A stretch of 64,000 nt of DNA, from positions 84,711,152 through 84,775,151 of the forward strand of contig OX388350.1 in NCBI GenBank assembly GCA_947579665.1. The letters are read 5' to 3'. The position numbers were made by a program, and so were the translations under genes. A model generated the notes under the pieces. The model was not told the origin of the DNA. It did not search any database and worked only from the letters and a program-made list of their open reading frames with translations. This DNA comes from Sympetrum striolatum. Taxonomy: Eukaryota > Arthropoda > Insecta > Odonata > Libellulidae. This document shows positions 46,565 through 58,019 of the stretch, in pieces; within the stretch, counting starts at the first letter, position 1, and each line of letters begins with the position of its first letter.

Positions 46565-46812
46565 TCTACTCGGTACAGATTAGAGAATACAAATCTACAA
46601 TTTACTTTCGTCTCAGTCCTCTTCGTGGCTGTGATGACACGAAAGTTACTGAGGTATGAGTGAATAATTAATGTCACTGATCAAGGTATGAAAAGCCAAG
46701 GAAAGTGTTCAGCCTTGAGTCATCCTGGTTTATTGAAGAAGGTAAGCACCTCACTCCTCATCATGGCTAGTAAACCTCATCCTCCCTCTACTAGCTCTTG
46801 GTAGCCAATGGT
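46565..46812 (-). repeat. GAGGAGTGAGGTAG repeat family, copy M (near full length)
   Basis: CGGTACAGATTAGAG, TTTACTTTCGTCTCAGTCC, TCTTCGTGGCTGTGATGACA, AGTTACTGAGGTATGAG, CACTGATCAAGG, AAAAGCCAAGGAAAGTGTTC, the head CACCTCACTCCTCATCATGG, and the end TAGCTCTTGGTAGCCAATGGT. Confidence 0.75.
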
Positions 46813-47544
46813 GCCGGACTTCGGGCTAATTACTTCACAGACAGACTCTACTTTTCACAAATAAGCTAAAATTTGTAATTAAATTAGACGAATCAATTCC
46901 GAGAAATAAAGAAAAATAATCAATATTTCTAAATTTACCTAATGTTCGACATCGAGTCGTATGAGAAAGAACCCAATGAAGAAAAGTTGCCACTCGTACG
47001 TCTCGACTATTGTGAATTAATGAAAACATTCTAGTGAGCCATTTCCATGTCGGAAAAAAAGGGCAAAGGTACAAACAAGGAAGCGAAAATACTAATCAAG
47101 GAGAAAGTAAAGTAGGCAGCACTAGTTTTAATCAAGACTAACACACACGGGAATATTAATATCCGCATTGCAAAAAACGACGAAGCATGACCGCGAACTG
47201 TAATTCCGAGTTGCGAAAATGATGCGAAAGTGACGTCATCGTCTGGCGGTGCACGCCGTGGGCTTCATCATCAAAGGGAATCCCCCCCAGGGCTGCTTCT
47301 CATACGAACGTGCGTTTTTTATAAAGGCCTTTTCCGGCTCAAAGGAAGCTCTGAATGAACCTTCGTGACTATCGTGATCCTCGTGAGAGCCTGTTGGAGC
47401 CTCTAGGTCACGACTTCACTCATTCTGTAATCAGCTATTACCGATGCTAAGCCAAATTGGTTAGGGGAACGGTGTTGATGCACAAAGATCACGAAAAACT
47501 ACCGTAAAGTGAATACTTATGAGTAGTGTAGTGTAGGGGTTAGC
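46813..47544. other. Non-coding stretch with a CRE and TATA-like motif
   Basis: TGACGTCA at 47231-47238 and TTATAAAGG near 47319 lie in a GC-richer patch. No exon was seen. Confidence 0.3.
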
Positions 47545-47735
47545 GTGACTAATGGTATTGATTATGGGCTCCTCTGATGGAATGCTACAATAAGTGTTAC
47601 TAGTAGAGTCACAGTGATTCCTTTAAGTTGACTTGTTCCTATCGCAGGATTCTGGCTCATTGAGGGATTCTATAGGAAACTTCCTCACTCCTCATCTTGC
47701 CTGATATGCCTCATCATTTCCTCTCTAGAGATTTT
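47545..47735 (-). repeat. GAGGAGTGAGGTAG repeat family, copy N
   Basis: Subfamily segment GAATGCTACAATAAGTGTTA then TAGAGTCACAGTGATTCC, as in copies B and Q. Head AACTTCCTCACTCCTCATCT, TGCCTGATATGCCTCATC. Confidence 0.65.
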
Positions 47736-48052
47736 TGTTGCTATAGTGAAGCGGGTCTCGACTTAATTAGCCTTCGGTCTGATGAACTTTAGATAGAAAT
47801 CTGATCTGTCTACGTGGTAAGTGAAGCCTGCTACTTGTTATCTTACTGCGTTGTTATGACCAGACAATAGCCGAAGAGAATAGAATAGAGAAGAAAATAG
47901 TCAACAGTCAGTTCCCACTCCCTTGCTGGTGGTTCACCAATGGTGAGTGAAGTTGCGAATAACGAGTAATTGTTGCAGCTTAAGTAGGGTTTTGTTACAT
48001 CAATCAAACGAAACCGAGTTTTGTAATTGTTGAGTAACCGAAATGAGTGAGG
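47736..48052. other. Non-coding stretch without recognised features
   Basis: Nothing beyond an AACAAT-like motif bias. Confidence 0.35.
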
Positions 48053-48228
48053 GTCAACAATCAAGCCCCGAGAGTTTTCAACAATAGCAGCGGTGCGGAA
48101 CAACAATCGATGATGGCCAGCTTTAATTGTGTGCCGAAAGAGAAAAGTCAACAATTAAATCCGAGAATTTTCAACAATTGCAGCGTTGCGAAACAACAAT
48201 TGACGATGAATAAATGTGCGTCGAAAGA
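48053..48228. repeat. Tandem duplication, two ~90-bp units
   Basis: Units 48053-48142 and 48147-48228 share GTCAACAATYAA, CCGAGARTTTTCAACAAT, GCAGCGKTGCG, AACAACAATYGAYGATG and TGTGYGYCGAAAGAG. The CAACAAT core recurs within each unit. Confidence 0.75.
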
Positions 48229-50074
48229 GTGAAAAATGCCGACAATTGGAAGAGCGGCGATTGTTACCTGAAGGCGGCGGCCAATCTACTCATCTGCTTC
48301 CCCCATTCAATTGGCCTTCAATTGGCCCCATTAGACTCTTTCATCTCCGCTCCCTTTGATCGGAAGGGTGCCAAACATGCACGTGATTGGTGCTTCAGGA
48401 AAAAATTGAAGATCGACTCCGCGATTCATCTTCCGAGGGACGATTAGCAGACGATGCTCCAAACGATAAGGTGCTCCATGGTGATTTGTCACGCGCCTCG
48501 GCTCCTCTCATAAGTGCCCAAAATTTTCATTTTTCGTGTTTCGTTATAGCGCCTTCCACCTTTTTACCCACAAGTGGCCCTTACAGTTTACCATAGCATA
48601 AATGTTACCAAAGATTCATTACTTCTATGTAATTTGGAATTTTGTTTAAAATTTTCATACGAAATTTATCATCCCCTAGTAAGATTTAATTTAGAATAGA
48701 AGGGGGAGGATTTTATAGCAGAATAATAAAAACATGAACATTAATAAAAAGTGGTGATGATTCATATAATTCAGAAAAAATATTCTAGCTAAAAGAACCG
48801 TAAAAAGAGACAAACCTATCGAGGAAGTCTATTTTGAAAGGTCTTATAACCATCCCAATACAAATAATGTACAATTTTCGAGGAAAATATAGAATCGAGA
48901 TATTGATTATAGAATTACTTTAGTGACAAAGAGTCATATTTTCATCATCTCTAGTTTCTTAGGGCCATTGCGTTCCCTAGAAAGCTCCTGAAAATTAAAG
49001 TCGATGAAGGCGTGAGTAATTTCAACCGAAATAATAATTGCGATGAATTAATCTTTGATATACATATAGCCATAATTAATCTTGCTGTCCTATGTTTATA
49101 CTATATTAATTTTCCAAACAAATACAACCCGCATCTGATAAAAAATATCTTAGAATTTCTCTTGGATGGCCTTTTGAAAGGACCAACTTCGAACCCGGAC
49201 TGATTTGATTATACCTTATTATCTATTAGTTTTTCATATCAGTAGCAGACTTTCTATTTCTCCATTTGTATGCGAAAAACCGTACATTCCCTTAACCAAA
49301 ATTACGATCAATAATTAGCCTGCACACGCCGCGTGTTGCGCCAATTTCTATGAAATTCCATCAGTAGGTTGTTGAAATGATTCTCAGTTTTGACTATATT
49401 TTGATTGATAATTTTTTGTTGTGGGATGACTTTAATTCCGAAGCTATAGGAGTGATCGCTGGCAGCTATTCAAAACCTCCGGCTAATTACTCTTCCGAGG
49501 AAAAATGGGGATTTTCGCCTTTCATTTCTCATTCAATTCGTACTTTATCGCAAGTGATCCAAAAATAAACAGTTCAAACATTAAAATGGCATTTAATTAA
49601 TTAATTAATTTTAATTTTTAAATATTTTTGCTGCATGATTCTTTTATCAATCGTTTAAATTCTTTCACAAAATCGTTACTTACTGCGTTGCTTAGAACTT
49701 ATTTCTTCATTATTAAAATTCATATATTACGACGGTTGTATATCGTACGCTTTAAATTTTTGGTTGCTTCGATGTTGTTTCCTTGGTGTTTTTGCGGGTA
49801 ATTAATTACTAAGGAAATAAATAAAATATTATGTTAGGGCATTCAGTATTCGTAGCGGTATTTAGGGAATGCATTTAATTGTCAAGAGCTAAATATAAGA
49901 GAACGATTAAGTTTTATCATGAAGATTTATTGTTTTTTTTCGTCCTCTAAGAGAGCTAATTTTCTGCGTTGTTACGCTGATTTTGGGAATCAACCGTCAA
50001 TAGTTTTTAACTATCTAGGCTTTATAATTTTTCCTTATACCACATTATTGTGAATGACATATTTTTCCTTTTTA
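48229..50074. other. Non-coding stretch without recognised features
   Basis: 48,230-48,480 is GC-richer with open plus frames that lack a domain. The remainder is AT-rich. Confidence 0.35.
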
Positions 50075-50345
50075 GCTTGGTACAGCATATGAAAAACGTG
50101 TCATTAATTTGCATTCGTCACTTTCGTTCATGGCTAGGAGAATACGAAAGCTATTTAGGTATGAGTTTTCTGAATTCTCTCTTTAAGGAATACCAAGAAA
50201 AGTGCTAATCGCAGTGCTTCACGTACGTGAATATGTTCCGCTTATAGCATTACGGCTCAGTGAGGAAAGCAAAGGAAAAAACCTCACTCCTCATCATTTA
50301 TAGTAAGCCTCATTTCTCTTACCATTTCTTGGCAGACAATTTTTA
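50075..50345 (-). repeat. GAGGAGTGAGGTAG repeat family, copy O (near full length)
   Basis: GCTTGGTACAGCATATGAAA, CACTTTCGTTCATGGCTAGG, AAGCTATTTAGGTATGAG, ATGTTCCGCTTATAGCATTA, CGGCTCAGTGAGGAAAGCAA, CCTCACTCCTCATCATTTAT and ATTTCTTGGCAGAC. Confidence 0.7.
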
Positions 50346-51079
50346 TTCAAAATCCTTTCCATTTAAACACAGTTCCATTTAAACACAGTGACGATTCAAA
50401 CTCATGGTTGATGTCGAGTATGTTTAATATAATTCCGGTATTCGTGAGAATACGTGAGATACGTGAATGTCCATTAAAGTATCCTTGGTGATGGTGGACT
50501 AACTTGCAGATAGTTACATCTCTTTTTACCATTACTGATACCGAGCACCGTGGTTTTATAAGGGATTTATTACTTCAAGTTGATGGAAAGTGATATACCC
50601 GTAGGCAGAATGAGTTTGATTCCCTTATCGACTGCGAAAAGGAAGTTCTTTCTTTTGATTCGTCCAGGGGGCGGCAAAAAACGATCTCGGTCTATTTGTG
50701 GAGGCCTTAGGAAGTGTGCCAACGCGATAGGGGAGAAAAATGGTCACTCGCAGGCCACACTATCACACTGCCGAGATAAACTGGGAATAATGGAGGGATT
50801 TGTGATGGGGAAGAAAAATTAATCCGGATATCTGATCGGAACGGGACCCCCGGAAACTCCGGGTTGCTGGAGCTGAAATCACAGAATTCTTATTTCCCTC
50901 AGCGAACTCAAAGGAAATCGATTATGTAGCAACATTGTTATGTATTCGAAAGGGACTCTGTAATTTACACTGATACATAAATAGTAGTATAGACTGCAGA
51001 GGTTGAAAAACGGGCATAAAGGATCTCAAAAAAAATTATGATGGCTTCTTAAGGAAACACAGCGTTGGTGGTCGATCTG
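50346..51079. other. Non-coding stretch without recognised genes
   Basis: The 80-codon plus frame 50580-50822 has no known domain. The part after 50,990 may be the outer 3' UTR of the adjacent Penelope-like element. Confidence 0.35.
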
Positions 51080-51960
51080 GCGACGATGTTTAGATGCTGC
51101 TGGCTTCTTCAGGTCGGAAGTGATTCTATCCTCATTTCTTCCGCTTTATATATCCCCTTCACTTTACTCCGACGTGGGCTCCTCTGATCGGTGGCTGGAT
51201 TCAGTAGTCGTTTCCAAGTGCAGGGGGTAACCGTCCTCTCTGTTGAAATTCTTCAGTAGTTTTGCTATCTCTACTGCCTCACGAATTAAGTGTGGGAAAT
51301 GATACGTCTCCTTGGATAGCACCTTCGTGTCCTCTACGTCTATCGTATGACCAAACATACGCCGACGCCTTCCTCTCCTTGTTTTTCATGGCTCTTTGGT
51401 GTTCCTTGATACGGCAGGCGATGGATCTTCCCGATTGTCCAACGCAGGATTCGCCACAGCTACATAGTATCTCATACACTCCTTGAGTGTGCGGCAGATG
51501 GTCCTTTACTCCTGATATTCCGTAGTTTTACTTACAGTTTTAAAGCGAGTTTGTATGTTGAACTTCTGCAGTACTGGTGTGATCCTATCGGATGTGCCGG
51601 CGACGTACGGGAGAGTGGTGGCTGCTGTCGGTCGTTCTCTGGGTGTACTGCTATTGCTTTTCTTTTTTGCTCTTTCAACCTGTTTCGTGGTATAACCATT
51701 CCTCTGAGGTCGTCTGTGAGGTGTTCTTCTTGTCTCATCGTCAGCGGTACTTTTTGCCCGGTGGAGCAATGTTCTAATCACCGCGCTTTTTTGCCGTGGA
51801 TAGTGGTGGGAGGATTCGTGTCGGTGTGTGTGGGCTTCCGGTAGACTGAGTGGGTTCCATCGGATCTTCTTTTAACCATTACATCGAGGAAGGCGATGCA
51901 GCGTCATGGATTCTAAGGACAGCGACAGTCTTCATGCTGGATCTCAAAAAAATTCGATGA
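51080..51960 (-). mobile_element. Penelope-like element, 5'-truncated copy
   Basis: On the minus strand it runs from the end of the RT domain (about 51,900) through a linker and GIY-YIG nuclease to a tail at 51112-51080 containing CTGAAGAAGCC. The coding part is frameshifted. The RT palm and thumb are absent, consistent with 5' truncation during insertion. Confidence 0.88.
51164..51905 (-). pseudogene. Penelope-like RT C-terminus plus GIY-YIG nuclease, frameshifted
   Basis: Segments in order on the minus strand: FLDVMVKRRSDGTHSVYRKP then THTDTNP (about 51,895-51,810), the family's conserved end of RT. IRTLLHRAK to TLPYVAGTSDRITPVLQKFN lies in 51506-51781. GVYEILCSCGESCVGQSGRS then IACRIKEHQRA (51486-51380) is the GIY-YIG core, with Tyr of the YIG replaced by Cys. 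After a frameshift near 51,360, TYHFPHLIREAVEIAKLLKN then FNREDGY (51,310-51,210) forms the C-terminal nuclease helix and ending. At least three frame changes are needed, so it is non-functional. Confidence 0.88.
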
Positions 51961-52095
51961 ATCTTCTCTTATCATAAATTTGAATCTACTTCATACTGAC
52001 GTGCATTTTTACACTAAAAAAATTCGAAAATCATAGAAACTTATTTTAAAATTACAAGACCTTTGTCGGATGTTCACGGATCGTAATTTGGAATG
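51961..52095. other. Short AT-rich spacer between two Penelope-type remnants
   Basis: No features seen. Confidence 0.4.
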
Positions 52096-52357
52096 GATTG
52101 AGCATATCTAGATACAAACGAAACAGACTCAGGTTTCACTTCGTGGTATTCATAAATACAAAACGTCTTCACGATAAAACACCTTTACTACAGCACAATA
52201 AAATTATAAACACGACCAGGTTTCGTAGCCAAGCTACATCTTCAGGTGACATGAGAAAAAACCTAAACGTTCTATAGGAATTTGTAATTTTATTGTGGTG
52301 TACTAGAAGTATTTTATCGTGAAGCCGTTTTGTTTTTAAATCTAGATATGCTCAATC
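52096..52357 (-). mobile_element. Penelope-type tail with inverted arms
   Basis: Inverted arms: TTGAGCATATCTAGATAC and CTTCACGATAAAAC to CACAATAAAATTATAAA on the left, with their complements at 52282-52357 on the right. Next to the left arm, on the minus strand (52245-52211), is CTGAAGATGTAGCTTGGCTA followed by CGAAACCTGGTCGTG. The layout mirrors the tails at 33.5 and 59.6 kb but lacks any coding part. Confidence 0.7.
52211..52245 (-). ncRNA. Hammerhead-ribozyme-like core in a Penelope-type tail
   Basis: Minus strand: CTGAAGA fits CUGANGA. A 5-bp hairpin follows (GTAGC-TTG-GCTAC), then GAAA, then CCTGGTC ending in a GUC that could be the cleavage triplet. One extra U sits after CTGAAGA. Penelope-like elements are known to carry minimal hammerheads in their terminal repeats. 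Activity is inference. Confidence 0.55.
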
Positions 52358-55300
52358 ACTATATGTGAATTATTGGGTAAAAGAATATTTTTTTACCATT
52401 TATTCCAAATGGACTAAATTTCCCGTGTGATTTTATTTTCGACGCACTAGTTTCTCTGTAACAATTCAGTTGATCGTCAAGGGAAGATCAAGGGAAAGAA
52501 TAGCTGAGAACTCAACAATCCACATTTTTGCTATTTTTTATATATTTTCGCATTTTAGATTTACTTCTACCCAAAAATTATTCTTTAATCCGATAAAACA
52601 AGTATTTTCATCTCAATTTCTCATTATAGTAGTTAACTCGATTTTATAGGACCCTTTATTTTAATTTAATCTCGAAAATACTGCAAAAAATGAAAATAAT
52701 TTCTTATGGATTCCATCGAAAACTACGTAGCCTTCTTAATCGTTTTGCATAGATACGAGATTTGGTTGGGATCGATGGAATGGTCTGTCAGAAAAGGTCG
52801 ACAGAGGAAACTACAACTGCCCCATTTGCGTAGCCGACCTTTTCGAGTTAGAGAAAGATGGCCTGTTTATAAGTTAAGAGGGGCATTCAAAACAGCACAA
52901 GGAAGTGGGATTGAGAGAAACGACTGTACAATGGATTCACGCGGTGAAAAAAGAAAAATGTGTTAATTCCAAAATGGAATTCGCAGCCAGGGGGACAGGA
53001 TGAAAATAACTTGGGTGCAAACACTTCCGACTGTTGCACGTGGATTTTCTCCTCTGTTTCCTTTGGTGTCATTTGCTGGTTGGTGACTCCTGATTGAAAT
53101 GCGCATTAGGCATATCTCCATCATCTTCCTTATATACAGACCCTGATGTTGGACCTTCCTCAAGATGGGATTGATAAGGGAGTGGGGGTAAAGATAGGAG
53201 TGGTGATGCTGAGATGGACCGTAGATAAGAATAGGGTGCAGATCTTGCCCTTCATATCCATACATGCGGACCTTCTCTCAATATTCATCTTCATTTAGAT
53301 ATATAAGCATTGAACCATTTGTCATAATGGACGTTAATTGATTTAAATTGAATTTTAAATGTTTAAGTTATTCAAATTACTAAACTGATCGGTGTAAGTG
53401 GCATATGAATGAATTTAAAAAGGTACGCACAAAATATAAAAACATCGAATATTGTCTTAGCGAGAGTTATGAAATCAAAATCCATGAAACTTTTGTATTA
53501 TTTAAGCCTCAATTATATATCTAATAGAAAGGGCTACTATTTATTCTTTATTGGCCTCAGATCCTAATGCATTCCTATAGGAAAATACATCGTTTTCAGC
53601 AATTGCATTGATCGTCAAAAGGAATGGTTGTTAATAAACAATTAATATTAGAGATGACCATGTATTTTGTAAAGCTTTTCGCAATTTAACCGATAAAGCA
53701 AATATTCATGGCCAAATTTCATTTGGTTTCTCTACTAAAAGCAATTGTCTCGTATTCATGCGGAAAGATTTTATAATTTAATCTTGTAAAGAAAAATGTT
53801 AGCAAAAATCGGACCAAATATCGTGTGGTTATCTTAAATAGATTTTGGTAAGGAGTTTTTCATTCTCTTTGTGATTGAGCAAAGCTGAACTAAGAATAGG
53901 TTATCTTAACTAGTTAGCATGCCTATAGAATTCAATTTTCCATTGCTGACATCGATACGTTGTCATTTAATTCAATTGAATATGGTTAAACATATATACA
54001 CTCAAGAAGAAAACAAATGTTTCACGCATATGAATAGGAGTTAATTTGCGGCTCCCTCATTCAAATAGATTTAATTTACAACGAAATAGGATTATGATGA
54101 ATAGAAGAAAACCATAAGCAATATTGATCGCGAGGCTTTATCAAAAATTGCTGGAATTTTTACCCAGATTTCACAATAATTTTACCTCGTAGATTCATAT
54201 ATTTCAATACAAGATATTGTATTATATGTATCTCCTTAGCGCACGGAATCTTCCCCCGAAGTTGCCAATTCGACGAGATCGTTAATTAGCGATGGCTTGC
54301 GTCACATCTTTTCTCTAACTTTCCATCGTAAGATTGAGAATGCAAGCGTGAAGATTCCTCTCAATCCAACCGTGAATCGCTGATGGATATTGACGTAACA
54401 GTGGTATTCACCTTCCGACGTTTTGGCAGAGGCCCAAATGTCACCGAAGGAGAACTCGCTCGGATGCTTCTCCGGTCAAACTGAAGTGATTCATCGATTT
54501 TTAAGCACGCCGAGCTAACACGGTTAACCGACCGTGGATTTGCAACAATATTTTGCATTGTCGCTGTTATGAAAGCGTCGGAAAGACTAGTTAATTGCAC
54601 TTATTGTCGTCGTTATTATTGAAAGTGGTTTCGAAATTGGAAATTACATCGTTGATGAAATCATTGTTGAAAATGGGTTACCATCTCTCAATTTTGGTAA
54701 TTATATTGCTAGTGAAAACCCGTAGAGGATTACAACAATGGTTTTGTTTTTGATTGTTGCTGATGGTATTATTGGGCAGTTAGGAAATTTTCCTATTATA
54801 ATTCTAATTTCCCTGTTCTTCGAAATTAATGGAAGTTGAAAATGAATTTTAAGGAGCAGCATTGCGAAATTGTTGCTACATTTTCATGCATTTAATTTTC
54901 GCGCATTGTTGCCGTTGGGATGATGAAAAGTATTGTTAAAGAAAGCGGTCAAGGTTTTAATATGCAACACAACAATGCATCATTGCTGTTGATAGGCAGA
55001 CAGTTCGTTATCATGGACGAATTTAAACATTACAATGATTCTTATTTACTCTATAACGTTATTGAGTTTAATTATTTAGTTTATTCGTACTGCAATAGCT
55101 GATATTACCGATGAAGGACGTCGATGCTAAAATATACTCAAAAATCAAAAGGAAACGACTTGGAATTCGCTATATAAGTATTCCTTCCGTTTCTTTAATG
55201 AAGTATTCTCAATGTTGCTGATCTGATAATATAATGTTATTATTGAAAACATATATGTTGTTGTTATTTAAAAAGTTCCAGATTTCAATCGGCGGTATAG

Positions 55301-56090
55301 AAATACTTGGTTAATTTCTACCAACAGCTATCCTTATCTGCAAAATCACACAATTTATAGATAATTTATGGCTATATCAGCGAACAGGACTTTGAAATGA
55401 GCACTCTTCCATTCGGATCTGAGGAAACAGAGTTGCTTGTAAGACTTCGTCGCACGGGGGCGGTCTTTTGAGCGTTACCTCAGAGAGCGTTATTCAACAC
55501 TTTTTGGGGTAAGTGACCGGCCATCACGCGAAAGTCCTCCTTTCTATTTATGGAATGCTTTTCCCTTTTCTTTCCATTAATCAGTCGAGGGAACTACACA
55601 ATCGCAATTCCAATTAATCACCATGGCGATACTTGAAATAAATATTTATTTGAGACCTATTAGGCAACCAAGGGTTTTATCCAATGCTCTTAGATTTGTA
55701 AAGGCAAAAATGCTTTTTTCTGTCGTTTGTGCTTTTGATTGCGATACATTTATTGATGCATCGTTCATAATGTTACATACTTTTAGAAAATTTTCTTCTA
55801 TCCATTTAGTATAACTCACAATGTTTAAAGTGCAAAGAATTTTCTTCCAAAGTCTGGTAATGCTTCAGGGTTACCAAGGAAACGGTGATGCGAAAACAAA
55901 CACGCAGATTGGTTGGGTTGAGTGTAGCCGTACACCAGACAGAGAGTTAATTAAATTGGCATTCCATTACCTGATTGGAAATTAATTAGCACGAAGCATA
56001 AAACGAATCTGAGGATGACTGAATGTGTTCAATACCTTTATGGTGACGCAGCTGAATCTGAGAATTAGTAGGAAATATTATTGTACTCAC
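52358..56090. other. Non-coding stretch; one patch with two overlapping open frames
   Basis: 52,960-53,270 is open in two minus-strand frames, one for 100 codons from 53265, with a varied Ser/Pro/Tyr composition but no known domain or clean splice sites. 54,530-55,000 is rich in ATTGTTG/CAACAAT. Nothing else recognised. Confidence 0.35.
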
Positions 56091-56137
56091 GGACGCTATG
56101 AATCCGAGTGGAGACGAAAAAGAAAACGTTGGCTTAC
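56091..56137 (-). other. Candidate 47-bp exon (5' UTR or microexon)
   Basis: On the minus strand a good acceptor (ATCTTTTCCTTTCAG, ending at 56138) and a good donor (GTGAGTACAATAAT from 56090) bracket 47 bp of GC-richer sequence. One frame is open. It lies 40 kb upstream of the first recognised FAM135 coding exon on the same strand, so it could belong to that gene's 5' part. No similarity evidence. Confidence 0.3.
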
Positions 56138-56351
56138 CTGAAAGGAAAAGATGAACTCATTAGTCAAATGCTTAATGGAATGACTTTCTTTACAATATAA
56201 CATATATCTCCATTAATATGTAAGTAATAATCAAGGAGATGAAAGTATCTATTTTCAAATATATTTTTATTATAAATTATACGATGTAAATAAAATAATA
56301 GTTTGCAGAATGTCTAACTTTGAGTAGCCCTCAATTTTCGGTTCAAATAGT

Positions 56352-56393
56352 TACAAATAGTTTTCGATAGGGTGCTATCGAAAACTATTTGTA
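56352..56393. repeat. Perfect 19-bp hairpin with 4-nt loop
   Basis: TACAAATAGTTTTCGATAG, loop GGTG, then the exact complement. It is too short for a typical miRNA precursor. Probably a tiny MITE or cruciform site. Confidence 0.8.
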
Positions 56394-57879
56394 TAAAAAG
56401 TCTTAAAATTTTTATATATATAAATAGGTAAATATAAATACGCTTATATTTATAAAAGTATAAGAAGTAATGTAATGTATCGAAGATAATGCTATGTTTT
56501 TCGTATTCATACATAACATCATTCTGCTTTTTATTTCAGTTACCACATCGTTACATTAGAAGCGAATTTACCTCTTTCTAATTTATTGCAAATCCTATCA
56601 CACGACCATCATCGTGTTGTAATATTCATCTCTATCCTTATTTAAATATAAAAAGAACAATTGGAAACTTATAAATTCGGAGATATAGTACAGAAATAGT
56701 ATCAAAATTCGAAGATTTTTCTCCGCTTGGCTTTCGTCCAAGCCAAGGGGGAAACCTCTTCAAACCCGCAAGCCGTTTTACATTGCTTAGTATATTCACG
56801 CATAAATATATACATAAATTTATCGTATACGCTATCAATTGCATACAAGTATATATTAAGGCTTATTTCCCAGGTACAGTCTTATCATTCCGTATTACCA
56901 AAAGTGACCGATCTTCATGGAAAATATCCATAACAATTAAGGTAAAAATCATTCGTCGCAAACAATTAGTCATCAGAGCAACAATCGAGGACATTGTTGA
57001 AGTTTCTAGTAAAATATTGGCTTATTGTCGTCGACGAATATTCTTCCAAGTTCAAGATTGAATTATTTTTAGACACAATGCCTGTTTAATTCCATTGTAT
57101 TGTACCTTTTTTATATTTTCCTATCAATACGCTGTTTAAATTCCTCTATGTATCTCACTTCTAATGCCTCTCCTAATTGCCCTTCTTTTAGCCCTCTGGC
57201 ATTCAACGTCTGCATTTCACTGCCAGATCGTGCAGCACGCCCATCTACAAATAGTCCATCCCCTGCACTCTCTTCACTTGGGCACGTAATCCTAATCTCT
57301 GCTATCCATACGTTAGGAAAAATCTCCGGAGATTATTTTAGTTCAACTGTAAAGTAAACATGATCAGGCAAACCCCTGAGCAGAGCTGTAATAACATAAA
57401 TCAATTGATTTGGCATTTTTTCCACTTTCAGGGCAATCTACCTTGGAGTCCAGTCCCAAATGTGAGTAATACTACTTATATTTCGTACACTTTGGAGTAT
57501 TGATGGTAATGATTATTTGGCAGTCAGTATCAGTTTACTATCAATGAGATAATTGCTGTTCAGACATACCTTTAAAATTCCATTACAGATTTTCTGAGGC
57601 CAAAAGAATTCTAATCATTTGAACTATACAACACTTTTTGTAAGAAAACACAAGCAACAATTTGAATACTCATTTGATTTGCTATATATGTACAGGAGCT
57701 TCTTTGAAAAGTACGTTTTCGAATTCTATTTTTGAAAAAAATGTCAACGATACCAATAATGACATCGTCATCCCTTTATCATGGTCTCATCAGAAATTAT
57801 GTAAGTTATTGAGCCATCAAAAACTTTAATGAAAAAGTCAAAAGAAAAAAAACATATCGATTTCACAAATTTTTAATAT
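56394..57879. other. Non-coding stretch without recognised features
   Basis: Only chance-length open frames (for example 57100-57357). Confidence 0.4.
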
Positions 57880-57920
57880 GAAATTCTATCCAGTTACGCT
57901 TGACAATATTTATTTATTTT

Positions 57921-58012
57921 AGATAATAAAGAAAAACAATGTAATTTTCCACACTTTTATTTTACTGACGAAAATGTGGAAAATTACATTGTTTTTATTG
58001 ATTATCTAAAAT
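57921..58012. repeat. Inverted repeat with ~36-bp arms
   Basis: TTTAGATAAT and AAAAACAATGTAATTTTCC at the left, complement at the right, and an 18-bp spacer. It is followed by TTCCACAAAGTAACGCC, similar to segments beyond the Penelope-type arms near 34,040 and 59,972, so it may be another such tail. Confidence 0.65.
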
Positions 58013-58019
58013 GGCTTTC

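Noticed and set aside
52963..53265. 100-codon minus-strand frame as a gene
   Set aside because: A second frame is open over the same stretch, no domain is visible and the splice sites are unconvincing.
54181..54200. FAM135 start-codon exon
   Set aside because: A CGAG/GTAAAA donor-like site on the minus strand was considered, but the upstream translation does not resemble the expected N-terminal segment.
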